DNA of 42,184 bases from Candidatus Daviesbacteria bacterium (GTDB lineage Bacteria > Patescibacteriota > Microgenomatia > Daviesbacterales > UBA10151). Below are positions 25,953-34,554 of this stretch, piece by piece. The position numbers were made by a program, and so were the translations under genes. Numbering within the stretch: the stretch's first letter is position 1; each line of letters begins with the position of its first letter. A model generated the notes under the pieces. It did not search any database and was not told the DNA's origin. It saw only the letters and a program-made list of their open reading frames with translations. The stretch covers positions 70,920-113,103 of the forward strand of contig JACOXI010000003.1 in the NCBI GenBank assembly GCA_016176335.1, given 5' to 3'.

Positions 25953-26627
25953 TCAGTTTGCAATATCAACTGTCTCCGGAATTTTTTTTCGACCCAATAT
26001 AATCAACATATAGGCAAATAAACCGAATCCTACCCCAAGTAAAGTTCCACCTACTACATCAGATAGCCAGTGTTCTCCCAAATAAATTCTTGTCAAACCC
26101 ATCATAAAACCAAATCCGGTCAAGGCAAAGATTGCACCGTATTTAAAAAATAAATTTAATCTTGAAAAAAAGAATAAACAGCCAAGAACAGTTATGATAA
26201 AAATAGTTCTTGTCATATGACCGGAAGGATAAGAAAAGTTAGTGTGAACATAAAAACTTGGCAGGGATTGAGACAGTAAAGTTCTGTGGAAAAAAACAGG
26301 AGGACTTGGGTGGAAAAGCACTAACTTTCCAAAAACCTCACCTATAGATGCCGGAATAATCAGCAACCAACCCAAGAAGCCAGCCCATTTGCCTCTTATA
26401 AGCCAGGCTAGACTCAAGATCAGGCAGATTACAAAGGTAATTTCAACACTGCCTAAAAGACTAAAGTAAGAGAAAATTTCATCATATTTCCTGGGTATGT
26501 GATCCTGTACCTTGACTGTTGTGTCAAAATCCCTCTGAACAAATCTTTCTTTGGCAACATTATAAGAAAATAAGGTAAAAAGAGCCAAAGAAATAATTGA
26601 AAGCAAGAATAATTTAGTTCTCATCAA
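25953..26627 (-). CDS. PAP2-superfamily phosphatase
   Basis: KLVLFHPSPP, YPSGHMTRT, RIYLGEHWLSDVVGG. Confidence 0.92.
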   Translation of the reverse strand: MMRTKLFLLSIISLALFTLFSYNVAKERFVQRDFDTTVKVQDHIPRKYDEIFSYFSLLGSVEITFVICLILSLAWLIRGKWAGFLGWLLIIPASIGEVFGKLVLFHPSPPVFFHRTLLSQSLPSFYVHTNFSYPSGHMTRTIFIITVLGCLFFFSRLNLFFKYGAIFALTGFGFMMGLTRIYLGEHWLSDVVGGTLLGVGFGLFAYMLIILGRKKIPETVDIAN

Positions 26628-26649
26628 AGGATCACAAAGCTACAAGCTT

Positions 26650-27102
26650 TTATTTTACAGTAACAGAACCTGTCAGGGAAGGATTTAAATGGTCGTGATA
26701 TTGGTAAGTTCCGGCTTTGGGAAATTCCAGACTGACTTGTCTGCCTGGTTTTATCGTTCCCAGATTTAGTGGAGGATAAGTTAAATGTGTCGGGTGTCCT
26801 GCAGAGTAAACAGTATGGTTAGTGTTGTCATTATTCATCCAGGTCACGGTTTCCCCTACCTTAATAGCGATGCTTTTTGGTGAGAAACCGGAGGAACTAA
26901 TTTGAACCGCATTTTTATCTTCTGTTACTATCGCTCCGTCAGTTGCAGACGAAGTTGGAGATGCAGCAACAGGAGCCGGGGTCTGGCTGACTTTTGCCGG
27001 GGCTTGGGGAGTGGAATATTTTTTAGAACCAATAAAATACCATCCGGCCAAAACTAAAACTACAATTACTACTGTAGCAATGACAACATTTTTGGGCATC
27101 AC
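26650..27102 (-). CDS. Membrane-anchored cupredoxin-domain protein
   Basis: FSPKSIAIKVGETVTWMNNDNTNHTVYSAGHP ... GTYQYHDHLNPSLTGSVTV. Confidence 0.9.
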   Translation of the reverse strand: MMPKNVVIATVVIVVLVLAGWYFIGSKKYSTPQAPAKVSQTPAPVAASPTSSATDGAIVTEDKNAVQISSSGFSPKSIAIKVGETVTWMNNDNTNHTVYSAGHPTHLTYPPLNLGTIKPGRQVSLEFPKAGTYQYHDHLNPSLTGSVTVK

Positions 27103-27141
27103 TTTTTTAAGATAGCAGACTAATTTTATTAAATCAATACC

Positions 27142-27624
27142 CTAGTTTTGAGTAAGAATTCTGGTGGTGGAGTAATCACCAATGATGCCGGTGACATATT
27201 TAAGCCTTGCACCGACTAATTTTGACGCCCTTTTGTGATGATAATCATCTGCGCCTTTTGTGACAGCTATAATATCCGGCTTTAATTGAGTAATAAGCGC
27301 ATCATATTCTTCTTCAGTTTCCATACTGGGAAGCAATACAACATAATCCACTACTTTGAGTGCAGCCAAAATTTTGGCCCGCTCTTTTTGATTATGAACC
27401 GGACGGTTAACCCCTTTTAATTTTTTTATCTTTTCATCAGATTCCAAAAGTACCACTAATGTATCCCCTGCTTTTTGGGCTTGTTGTAAAAAAATTACAT
27501 GTCCCAAGTGTAAAACATCAAAGCACCCGCCTGTTAGAACAACTTTTTCATTTTTTAATTTCTGCAAAATATCAGGGATATCGTAAACATTTATAACTTG
27601 GGCCATAGGGGTAGATCTACCCAA
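27142..27624 (-). CDS. Cytidylyltransferase-like (RfaE/TagD-type) protein
   Basis: GGCFDVLHLGHVIFLQQAQKAGDTLVVLLESDEKIKKLKG. Confidence 0.92.
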   Translation of the reverse strand: MGRSTPMAQVINVYDIPDILQKLKNEKVVLTGGCFDVLHLGHVIFLQQAQKAGDTLVVLLESDEKIKKLKGVNRPVHNQKERAKILAALKVVDYVVLLPSMETEEEYDALITQLKPDIIAVTKGADDYHHKRASKLVGARLKYVTGIIGDYSTTRILTQN

Positions 27625-27632
27625 ACTTAACC

Positions 27633-27899
27633 TTAGCTTACTGCTACTGCTCTTTCTCTTTCCAATTTTGCTGCGATTTTCTTTTTGCTTATCAGATCGT
27701 TTTTCTCTTGTCTTTCTGCAATTGCCTTATCAACAAGTTTTTGACAGGTTGAATCCGGACAAATGGTCATAGTATAAGTTACAATAGAGATTCCGACTTT
27801 CTCTTTCCAGGTTTTACCATCAATTCTTTGTTTGCTACACCTAACACAAGGATTATTCATAAATTTAATTAGAGAATGTATTTTAACAGATTCAGTCAA
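27633..27899 (-). CDS. Small CxxC-containing hypothetical protein
   Basis: NPCVRCSKQRIDGKTW ... CPDSTCQKLVD. Confidence 0.6.
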   Translation of the reverse strand: MTESVKIHSLIKFMNNPCVRCSKQRIDGKTWKEKVGISIVTYTMTICPDSTCQKLVDKAIAERQEKNDLISKKKIAAKLERERAVAVS

Positions 27900-28031
27900 T
27901 TAAAACAATGACGAGAGTGAGGTGGGAGAAGAACAGCCAAACCAGCAATAAGCAGGATTTTTTCATTCTGCATTCAGTATAACAAAACCTCTGAAAGCCT
28001 TTGAGGATATTACACTAGTGGAATTAGTATT

Positions 28032-28514
28032 TTAAAAAACAAGTTTACTGACCCAATCTGGAACTTTAGCATTTTTAACCTCATCATATCGAGGAGTATA
28101 AGGCTTGATGTCTAATACAGGAGTACCGTTTAGAACATCTAATCCTCTGACTTTGAGTACATTTTGCTTTCTATTTAAAAGGGGTGCAGTTGATATGGCA
28201 ATTCTGTTTGGTCTTTGTGGACAACGGCAGGCAAAAATTCCAATATATGGAATATCTTCTTTTCCTTGCGGATGATGCTTCAGATGACATTCTTTTTCCT
28301 GATTCATCCAGTAAACCACAATAATATGAGAATACTCCTCAATCCCATCTAAACCTTTGGCAAAATTTTTATCAATAACAATTTTGGTAACAACATCCTT
28401 CCAGCCGGGTAGTGTTGGTTTAGAAACGCTATTGTTCGCTTTTCCCAACGGTTTGATAGTAATAATGCCATCTTTGTTTTGACTGTCAAGAAACTTGCAA
28501 AAGATTGTTTTCAT
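28032..28514 (-). CDS. trmO: TrmO/TsaA-family tRNA methyltransferase
   Basis: GLDGIEEYSHIIVVYWMNQ, FACRCPQRPNRIAIS, LDVLNGTPVLDIKPYTP. Confidence 0.92.
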   Translation of the reverse strand: MKTIFCKFLDSQNKDGIITIKPLGKANNSVSKPTLPGWKDVVTKIVIDKNFAKGLDGIEEYSHIIVVYWMNQEKECHLKHHPQGKEDIPYIGIFACRCPQRPNRIAISTAPLLNRKQNVLKVRGLDVLNGTPVLDIKPYTPRYDEVKNAKVPDWVSKLVF

Positions 28515-28539
28515 ATTGTATCTTTTGAGCTACCTTATT

Positions 28540-30114
28540 TTAGTGTTGAGTTTGCTGTTGGCCTTGATTTTGCTGCCCTTGATTCCCACCTCCATATTGC
28601 CCAACATATGGGGCACAGGCTGAATCTTTAGGGTTTGACTTACAGTAAGATGTACAAGAAGCTTCATCCGTACATCCGCCTGGTCCGGAGAATCCTCCAT
28701 ATTGGCCGGCATATTTTGCGCATTCACTGTCCTTCGGATTGCTTTTACAGTAGGACGTACAGGAAGATTCATCAGTGCATCCGCCGGGTCCTTTTTGCAT
28801 ACCACCATACTGACTGGCAAATTGCTGACACGCCGAATCTGACCGGTTTTTGGTGCAGTAATCTTTACATGATGCTTCATCTTTACATCCGCCGGGTCCG
28901 GAGAATCCTCCGTATTGGCCGGCATATTTAGCACATTCTGCATCCTGGTAGTGTTCCTTGCAATATGCTGTACACGAGGCTTGATCTTTACAGCCTCCCG
29001 GACCTGTAAAAGAAGATGCATATTGCTTGCAAGTGCCATCATCCGGGTGTTCTTTGCAGTAAGCTGTACATGAATCAACATTGTTGCAACCCCCTGGTCC
29101 GCTAAACTCTACCGGGATATTATGTTCTTTGGCATATTGAAGGCAGACATTCTGATTTGACGACTGATTACAAAAAGCGCCGCATTCATCCTTTGATTTA
29201 CAGCCACCCGGACCCGTACCTCCATACTTTTTAATCGCATCAGATTCGTCCTTAGACAAAAGTCCTGCAGAAACAGCAAAATCAGTGCATTCTACGCCGT
29301 GGGCGGGAATGGCGCAGTATGCATCGCATGCCTCCTTTGATTTACAACCCCCGGGTGTAGCCCCTTGCATAGCCAAGGCTATAAACTTACCAGTCTTATC
29401 TGCCTGTATCTCGCTCGGGTAAAAACCAACCTTCTTGGCATAAGTTGCGCATTCATTAAAGTGAGAAACATCATTACAATAGTTATCGCATTCGCTGATG
29501 CCCCGGCACTTTCCAGGGGTTTCTATTCCCTGCCTGAAACCCTCGGCCACTTTGCGTGTAGCACTCAACTCCTCTTCCGCCACCAACTTTTTCTTACCAA
29601 CATAGTCAAGACATTCATTGGTATGGCTGCTACTGTCACAGTAACTGTCACATTCTTCAAGTGTTCTACAACCTCCCGGAGTTCCGCCGGAGGCAATTGC
29701 GGCAGTAAATGCCCGCGATATTTCAATGTTACTGGGCGAGAGCAAATCGTATTTGTCGGCAAAATCAATGCATTGGGTGATATTTTCATCCCGGTTACAA
29801 AAATTGCGGCAATCTGATCCTATCTGACAATTACCAAGCTCTGAAATAGTAAATGATAAGACATCTGCTTTGGTGAGCTGATGGGTATTAACAAACTTCA
29901 TACAGGAGGGCAGGTTGCCCTCTTGCCGACAATATGCTCCGCACTGCGCTATACTGCCACAATTATTCAGCTCGGCAACAGGAAATGTAACACCATATTT
30001 CTGGGTAACTTCCTTTTCAGATAAAGCTTGAGGTGCGCCAAAAACTGTCTTAGATCCACTCAAAACTATGAGTAATAGAGCTAAACTTAAGAATATTAAG
30101 GTTTGAAGCTTCAT
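28540..30114 (-). CDS. Secreted Cys-rich tandem-repeat protein (524 aa)
   Basis: Signal peptide plus many units of the form GPGGCxxxxSCxxYCxxxxxxxxCxxYAxxYGG. Confidence 0.88.
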   Translation of the reverse strand: MKLQTLIFLSLALLLIVLSGSKTVFGAPQALSEKEVTQKYGVTFPVAELNNCGSIAQCGAYCRQEGNLPSCMKFVNTHQLTKADVLSFTISELGNCQIGSDCRNFCNRDENITQCIDFADKYDLLSPSNIEISRAFTAAIASGGTPGGCRTLEECDSYCDSSSHTNECLDYVGKKKLVAEEELSATRKVAEGFRQGIETPGKCRGISECDNYCNDVSHFNECATYAKKVGFYPSEIQADKTGKFIALAMQGATPGGCKSKEACDAYCAIPAHGVECTDFAVSAGLLSKDESDAIKKYGGTGPGGCKSKDECGAFCNQSSNQNVCLQYAKEHNIPVEFSGPGGCNNVDSCTAYCKEHPDDGTCKQYASSFTGPGGCKDQASCTAYCKEHYQDAECAKYAGQYGGFSGPGGCKDEASCKDYCTKNRSDSACQQFASQYGGMQKGPGGCTDESSCTSYCKSNPKDSECAKYAGQYGGFSGPGGCTDEASCTSYCKSNPKDSACAPYVGQYGGGNQGQQNQGQQQTQH

Positions 30115-30116
30115 AA

Positions 30117-30374
30117 TTATTGAAACGGATTTTTATACACTCCTTTAAAAGGATTTACCTTGGTAAATGGATTGGTTTCGGGAATTTTATCCTGGAGAGG
30201 ATTTTGTGTTTTTTCAAAAATTTGAGTACCCAATGAAGAATTAGGTGGACTTTTTTGAAGAGGATTTTTAATAATCCCTTTTGATATTAGAAGATAAACT
30301 ATACCTGCTGCCAAAAGCAGCACTATCACAAGAATTAGGGCAATATTTCCTTTTGATTGGCCTTTTTGGTACAT
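30117..30374 (-). CDS. Small membrane protein
   Basis: KGNIALILVIVLLLAAGIVYLLI TM segment; 2 nt from the 524-aa ORF. Confidence 0.65.
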   Translation of the reverse strand: MYQKGQSKGNIALILVIVLLLAAGIVYLLISKGIIKNPLQKSPPNSSLGTQIFEKTQNPLQDKIPETNPFTKVNPFKGVYKNPFQ

Positions 30375-30481
30375 TAACCTTACTATAACACTTTTTTAAA
30401 AAATTTATAATTTGTATTTTCCCTCACTACATACTACTTACTACCTGCTACCAATTCTCCACCCACCTCCAAAAACTCTAA

Positions 30482-30946
30482 TTAGAAACATTTAAGCACT
30501 GCCCACGCAATCCATTTCTCCAAAATTAGTCCAGAGAGTTCTACCAAACTAGCATGTCTAGAGGTCATTGGACTCTTTGACCCATGAAATAAATTGCATC
30601 TTATTTGATATATAAACCAAACTACCTCTTCAATGTTATTTATATTATTCAACTCACGTTTTTTATTTGAATTGGGGCTATCGTCATAGACAGGTGATTT
30701 AGTCTTCAAATCATTTAATAATGAAGTCATCCTTTTAGACGGTAATACCTCAAACCACTCATCTTTTAAACAATTATCATTCGAGAGAAACCATTTTAGT
30801 TTTTCGGTATCCCTATCTTTTTGTGACTCCGCCGTAATCCAAGCATCAAAACACATATAGAAGAAAAAGAATCTCGTAAAAGAATTTGTTTCTCTTTCTC
30901 CATATAGTTTTAACCAACCTATTAAATCTTTTACATTCTGGTTCAT
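30482..30946 (-). CDS. HEPN-like protein
   Basis: C-terminal RCNLFHGSKSP (Rx4H), FMCFDAWI-type helical pattern. Confidence 0.65.
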   Translation of the reverse strand: MNQNVKDLIGWLKLYGERETNSFTRFFFFYMCFDAWITAESQKDRDTEKLKWFLSNDNCLKDEWFEVLPSKRMTSLLNDLKTKSPVYDDSPNSNKKRELNNINNIEEVVWFIYQIRCNLFHGSKSPMTSRHASLVELSGLILEKWIAWAVLKCF

Positions 30947-30986
30947 TTAAGAATCCCACCTCCAAAAACTATAAATCTATTGGAGA

Positions 30987-31724
30987 TTAAAGCCTACGTT
31001 CTATTAATTTTATCTGATCGTCTTTGATAACCTGAACTGGCGGATTAAAATCCTTAAAGTATTTAAATATTCTTACAGCTGCTTTCTCAGCCAATTCTAA
31101 TGTAGATTTATTTAATTCTTCCACTGTTACAATCGCATTAAAAGCAGTCATCGTAACGGCTGATGATTCATAATTGAAAAACATTGGAATGCGCCTTGGG
31201 TCAAACGTAGTTAAAGTACGATTCTCCCCATTATTCAGGGTAATTATAATTCTAAAGGATCCCCCGTAATTAACTTTATTAATTAAGTTATTTGCAAATA
31301 AAAACATTTCAGTTAGAGTTAACGTTACTCCAACGAAATCTAATTTCGTCCTTGGCTCTACCTTTTTTAAGTAGTGACCCTCTTCAAACCAACCACTTTC
31401 TTTAAACCAATCCTCTCTTAAACCAAGTAAATGGACAAATTGACCAGAAATAAAATAACTCCATGCTTCCAAAAAATGATCCATAATTATATATCCATCA
31501 AGACGATTATCCTCAATGTTAATTCGCTGATGATCATTATTCTGCTGGGGTATGTGAGGATAATACCACCCTCTTAATTTAATCAATGCATCATTTAAAA
31601 TAGGTTCCGCATCGCGTGAGTGCTCAAAAGGAGATGGAATATTGTCTATAGGTTCTATTACCAATCTCCAGTATCCTCTAGACTTAACTTTTTCTATCAC
31701 TGACTTTAAATTTAAATTACTCAT
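30987..31724 (-). CDS. Hypothetical protein (245 aa)
   Basis: ORF between the HEPN-like and AlbA_2-like genes. Confidence 0.7.
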   Translation of the reverse strand: MSNLNLKSVIEKVKSRGYWRLVIEPIDNIPSPFEHSRDAEPILNDALIKLRGWYYPHIPQQNNDHQRINIEDNRLDGYIIMDHFLEAWSYFISGQFVHLLGLREDWFKESGWFEEGHYLKKVEPRTKLDFVGVTLTLTEMFLFANNLINKVNYGGSFRIIITLNNGENRTLTTFDPRRIPMFFNYESSAVTMTAFNAIVTVEELNKSTLELAEKAAVRIFKYFKDFNPPVQVIKDDQIKLIERRL

Positions 31725-31836
31725 AATCTACTCTCTCTTTCTTCAATTTTTCCATTAAATCCTTCACTTGATCTATCTTAATGTAACCCCTAATTTCTAG
31801 ATCTTTTTGCGCTTTATCAGTTGCCAATTTTATTAT

Positions 31837-32379
31837 TTATTCTAATTCTCTTGTTGCTGCTTTTTTACTAGACCAGCCTCCACTATAAGATCTGGTGTAG
31901 AGATCTCCCTCAAGTAAAATTTTTTTACCCTTATCATCTACTTCTTTACCTGTTGTCTTACAAATTACCGGTCTGATCGAAAATTCTTTTACAAAAATTA
32001 ATACAAAAGCCGTTAATTTATTACTGGGTAACTTATCTGTTTCACCATATACGAATTCAAATTTTGGATATTCCGAACAGTAGGTATGCACGTCACTTTC
32101 AATCTGTTCAAAATTCTTTTCTATCCAATCAATTTGACTTAAAGTAATACCATCAGTTAATTTCCTTTTTGATCTGTTGTCTTCTTTTATTCCAAGAATT
32201 ATTACACCCCCATTAGGTATGTTAGACATCGCAATTATGGCTTTAATCACTTCTTCTTTAATCTTCCTTGAATTAACTTCATGCCAATCAAAAGAGCTTT
32301 TAAATTCAATACTCTTTTCTTCCTTCAACATTTGCAGATACTCAAGTAAAGCTTGCTCATCAATTTTCCGCATTTTCAT
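31837..32379 (-). CDS. AlbA_2/Schlafen-type putative DNA-binding protein
   Basis: EEKSIEFKSSFDW...EVIKAIIAMSNIPNGGVIILGIKEDN. Confidence 0.85.
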   Translation of the reverse strand: MKMRKIDEQALLEYLQMLKEEKSIEFKSSFDWHEVNSRKIKEEVIKAIIAMSNIPNGGVIILGIKEDNRSKRKLTDGITLSQIDWIEKNFEQIESDVHTYCSEYPKFEFVYGETDKLPSNKLTAFVLIFVKEFSIRPVICKTTGKEVDDKGKKILLEGDLYTRSYSGGWSSKKAATRELE

Positions 32380-32500
32380 ATGTTTAAAATTAAAGCGAAG
32401 GAGATGGGGTGGCAGAAAGAAGTCACTCCAGGCTGACTTCGCCTGTTTATTTTTGTAAAGAAAATATTAGCACTTTCTGTAAGAAATTGCTAGTCGTATA

Positions 32501-32716
32501 TTGAACGGCATGTTATACTTAGTTTATATGCAGGATTACATTTGGTTTACGGCTACAAAAACATTTGTTAGGAATCAAAAATGGCTTTGGGTACCTTACC
32601 TACACTCTCTAAATGGTAAAAATCTGTTCTGGCCAAATAAAGGTTTTGAAACACAGGAAAAAGCAACAGACTATATGAAAATGCATTTAAATCAAATTAA
32701 ACAAGATTATTTCTAG
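32501..32716 (+). CDS. Small hypothetical protein
   Basis: 71-aa plus-strand ORF in a gap between minus genes. Confidence 0.45.
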   Translation: MNGMLYLVYMQDYIWFTATKTFVRNQKWLWVPYLHSLNGKNLFWPNKGFETQEKATDYMKMHLNQIKQDYF

Positions 32717-32719
32717 TGA

Positions 32720-33019
32720 TCAAAAACCTAGATAGGTAGGTTCTTCACCTTCTCGTTCTATTATGTTCTGATCCCACATAAAATCCATCAATGAGAATAC
32801 TAATGTTTCTCCAATTCCCAACTTAAACATCAAATGATTAACAGAGGCATATCCAGATTCATAAACTATTGTGAGAGCTAATTTTAAATTTGATAAACGG
32901 TCTACCCCAGATGGGTGATCAATATAAATTGATCTATAAGAAGAATCGTTATTTATAATATCTTGTACTTTATCCCATTCTACTTTTTGTAAAAGGTAAT
33001 ATTTTTTTAAATCTTCCAT
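32720..33019 (-). CDS. Small winged-helix protein resembling the FtsK gamma domain
   Basis: ESGYASVNHLMFKLGIGETLVFSLMDFMWDQNIIE. Confidence 0.55.
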   Translation of the reverse strand: MEDLKKYYLLQKVEWDKVQDIINNDSSYRSIYIDHPSGVDRLSNLKLALTIVYESGYASVNHLMFKLGIGETLVFSLMDFMWDQNIIEREGEEPTYLGF

Positions 33020-33055
33020 TTCTAATAAATTTTAGGACTTTCTTAGTGGTGAGTC

Positions 33056-33177
33056 AATCCTTCGACAAACTCAGGAAAAGCTTGTGGTGGGCACTTCGGC
33101 TGGTTCGACTACTTCAGTACAGGTACGCTCACCACAAGTATGCTCAGTGTAAACTTCGTCGAACCATGGGAAATATT
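33056..33177. repeat. Cluster of nested TCGAC/GCTC-type inverted repeats
   Basis: TCCTTCGACAAACTCAGGA; CTTGTGGTG...CACCACAAG (33081..33138); TGCTCAGTGTAAACTTCGTCGA. Confidence 0.65.
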
Positions 33178-33194
33178 GTCTACCCTATACTACC

Positions 33195-33479
33195 TTAGAC
33201 TAATTGAATTTTTAATTTTAGATTTAGGGCTGAAGCTACTTTCTGTATAAGCCCAATTGATGGATTAGCATTCATACCTTCTAACCTGGAAATAACTGCC
33301 TGAGTGGTATTGGCCGCTTTAGCCAGATCCCTTTGAGAAATACTTTTACTAAGCCTTGCTGCAATAAGTGCCCTACTGATTTGATACTCAGCTTCTGATT
33401 CCTCCCAAGCTTTTTTAAACTGTGGATCTTTTAAACTTTTTTTTAGATGTTGTCTAAAGGTGTATGTTTTCATATTCAA
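33195..33479 (-). CDS. XRE-family antitoxin (HigA-like)
   Basis: HTH ARLSKSISQRDLAKAANTTQAVISRLEGMNANPSIGLIQKVASAL. Confidence 0.92.
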   Translation of the reverse strand: MNMKTYTFRQHLKKSLKDPQFKKAWEESEAEYQISRALIAARLSKSISQRDLAKAANTTQAVISRLEGMNANPSIGLIQKVASALNLKLKIQLV

Positions 33480-33497
33480 ATGATATCCTAAAAGATA

Positions 33498-33845
33498 TCA
33501 ACTTGTCAAGCCTTTTAATCGCACCAAAGCAATATTAATTTCCTTTGCAGGAGTTTTGTTAGTTTTTTTAACAAAAGCGTGAAGAAGTAAAATCTGTTTT
33601 TCCATCCGAGTAACATATAAAATCCTGATGCTATCTTCCCCTAAAATTCTAATCTCCCAAAGCGGAGACCCAGTTAATTTTTTAATATGTGGAATAGCAG
33701 AGATTAATCCATATTCCTCTATATTAGAAAAAATTTTAAAGGCTTTAATTTTAGCTTTTAAATTAGTATCCAAAAATTCCCTTACCGGATTGCTACCGGA
33801 AGATGAAATATAATAGATAACTTGCCATTTATCCATTCCAGGCAA
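33498..33845 (-). CDS. HigB/RelE-like toxin
   Basis: PVREFLDTNLKAKIKAF ... LWEIRILGEDSIRILYVTRMEKQILLLHAFVKKTNKTPAKEI. Confidence 0.92.
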   Translation of the reverse strand: MPGMDKWQVIYYISSSGSNPVREFLDTNLKAKIKAFKIFSNIEEYGLISAIPHIKKLTGSPLWEIRILGEDSIRILYVTRMEKQILLLHAFVKKTNKTPAKEINIALVRLKGLTS

Positions 33846-34039
33846 ATTTTACACTTCGACTACGCTCGGTACAATAGCCCCTTCGACCCGTTCGATTCAA
33901 CTCAGGGTAAACAAAGCTCAGGGCATTGGGACTTTTGGGAGAAAATTACCAGATATAATAAGGAAATATTAATCCTTACACAGGCAAGAAGGGTACTGTT
34001 AACCCTTTTAAAATAACCCCTAAAAAACGTAGATAGAAA

Positions 34040-34200
34040 CTAGCCTAGAAGATAGAGCAAAACAGCCAAAATAAGTAAGGCTACTCCTGTATATAAATTT
34101 AAGGTATTGGAAACTTGAATAAGATTTAATCCGGCCAAAACAAGCAGCAGTCCAATAGCTCCAGTTAGAATGGCAAAAAAACTTTCTTGAACCGGTTCAT
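34040..34200 (-). other. Possible small membrane protein gene requiring a frameshift at T7
   Basis: ATG AAC CGG TTC AAG AAA GTT TTT TT; then FAILTGAIGLLLVLAGLNLIQVSNTLNLYTGVALLILAVLLYLLG* in the adjacent frame. Confidence 0.5.
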
Positions 34201-34241
34201 AAATTTATTATATCAGAAGTCCTAAGCTTGCAAACTACTAG

Positions 34242-34499
34242 CTCCTCGACCTGGATTCGAACCAGGAACCTTCTCGTTACTTTAATGGACTATCTCATCA
34301 CCATGAATCTGGATGATCTTTAGGTGGTGGGCGCTATTGGTGTACTCACCTAGTCTCTGCACCTTGAACGCACCGTATGGTACATCCCTTGGCTCAGGGT
34401 TATCTTAAGACGTTCCCTGAATTCACCCACTTATCATTCTAATGTTTCCATTAGAAGCTGCTAACACAGCGAGCCGCTCTACCGTTGAGCTATCGAGGA
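34242..34499 (-). tRNA. tRNA-Asn(GUU) interrupted by a group I intron (34280..34465)
   Basis: Acceptor TCCTCGA/TCGAGGA, loop CUGUUAA after splicing; intron has AATTCAGGGAA, AACCCTGAGCCAAG, GACTAGG and ATAGTCC core-like blocks. Confidence 0.92.
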
Positions 34500-34554
34500 T
34501 TGTGAATGTGCCTGGATATTTTACCACAGTTAGATAACAACTAGGATGTAGCTT

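Noticed and set aside
25486-26021. Plus-strand ORFs opposite trxB and PAP2
   Set aside because: Antisense shadow frames.
28530-29081. 183-aa ORF overlapping the Cys-rich protein in another frame
   Set aside because: Off-frame reading of the repeats; the Cys-rich frame has signal peptide and regular modules.
28640-29100. Possible CRISPR-like repeats
   Set aside because: Spacing and similarity are explained by coding repeats of the Cys-rich protein; no constant repeat/variable spacer pattern or cas genes.
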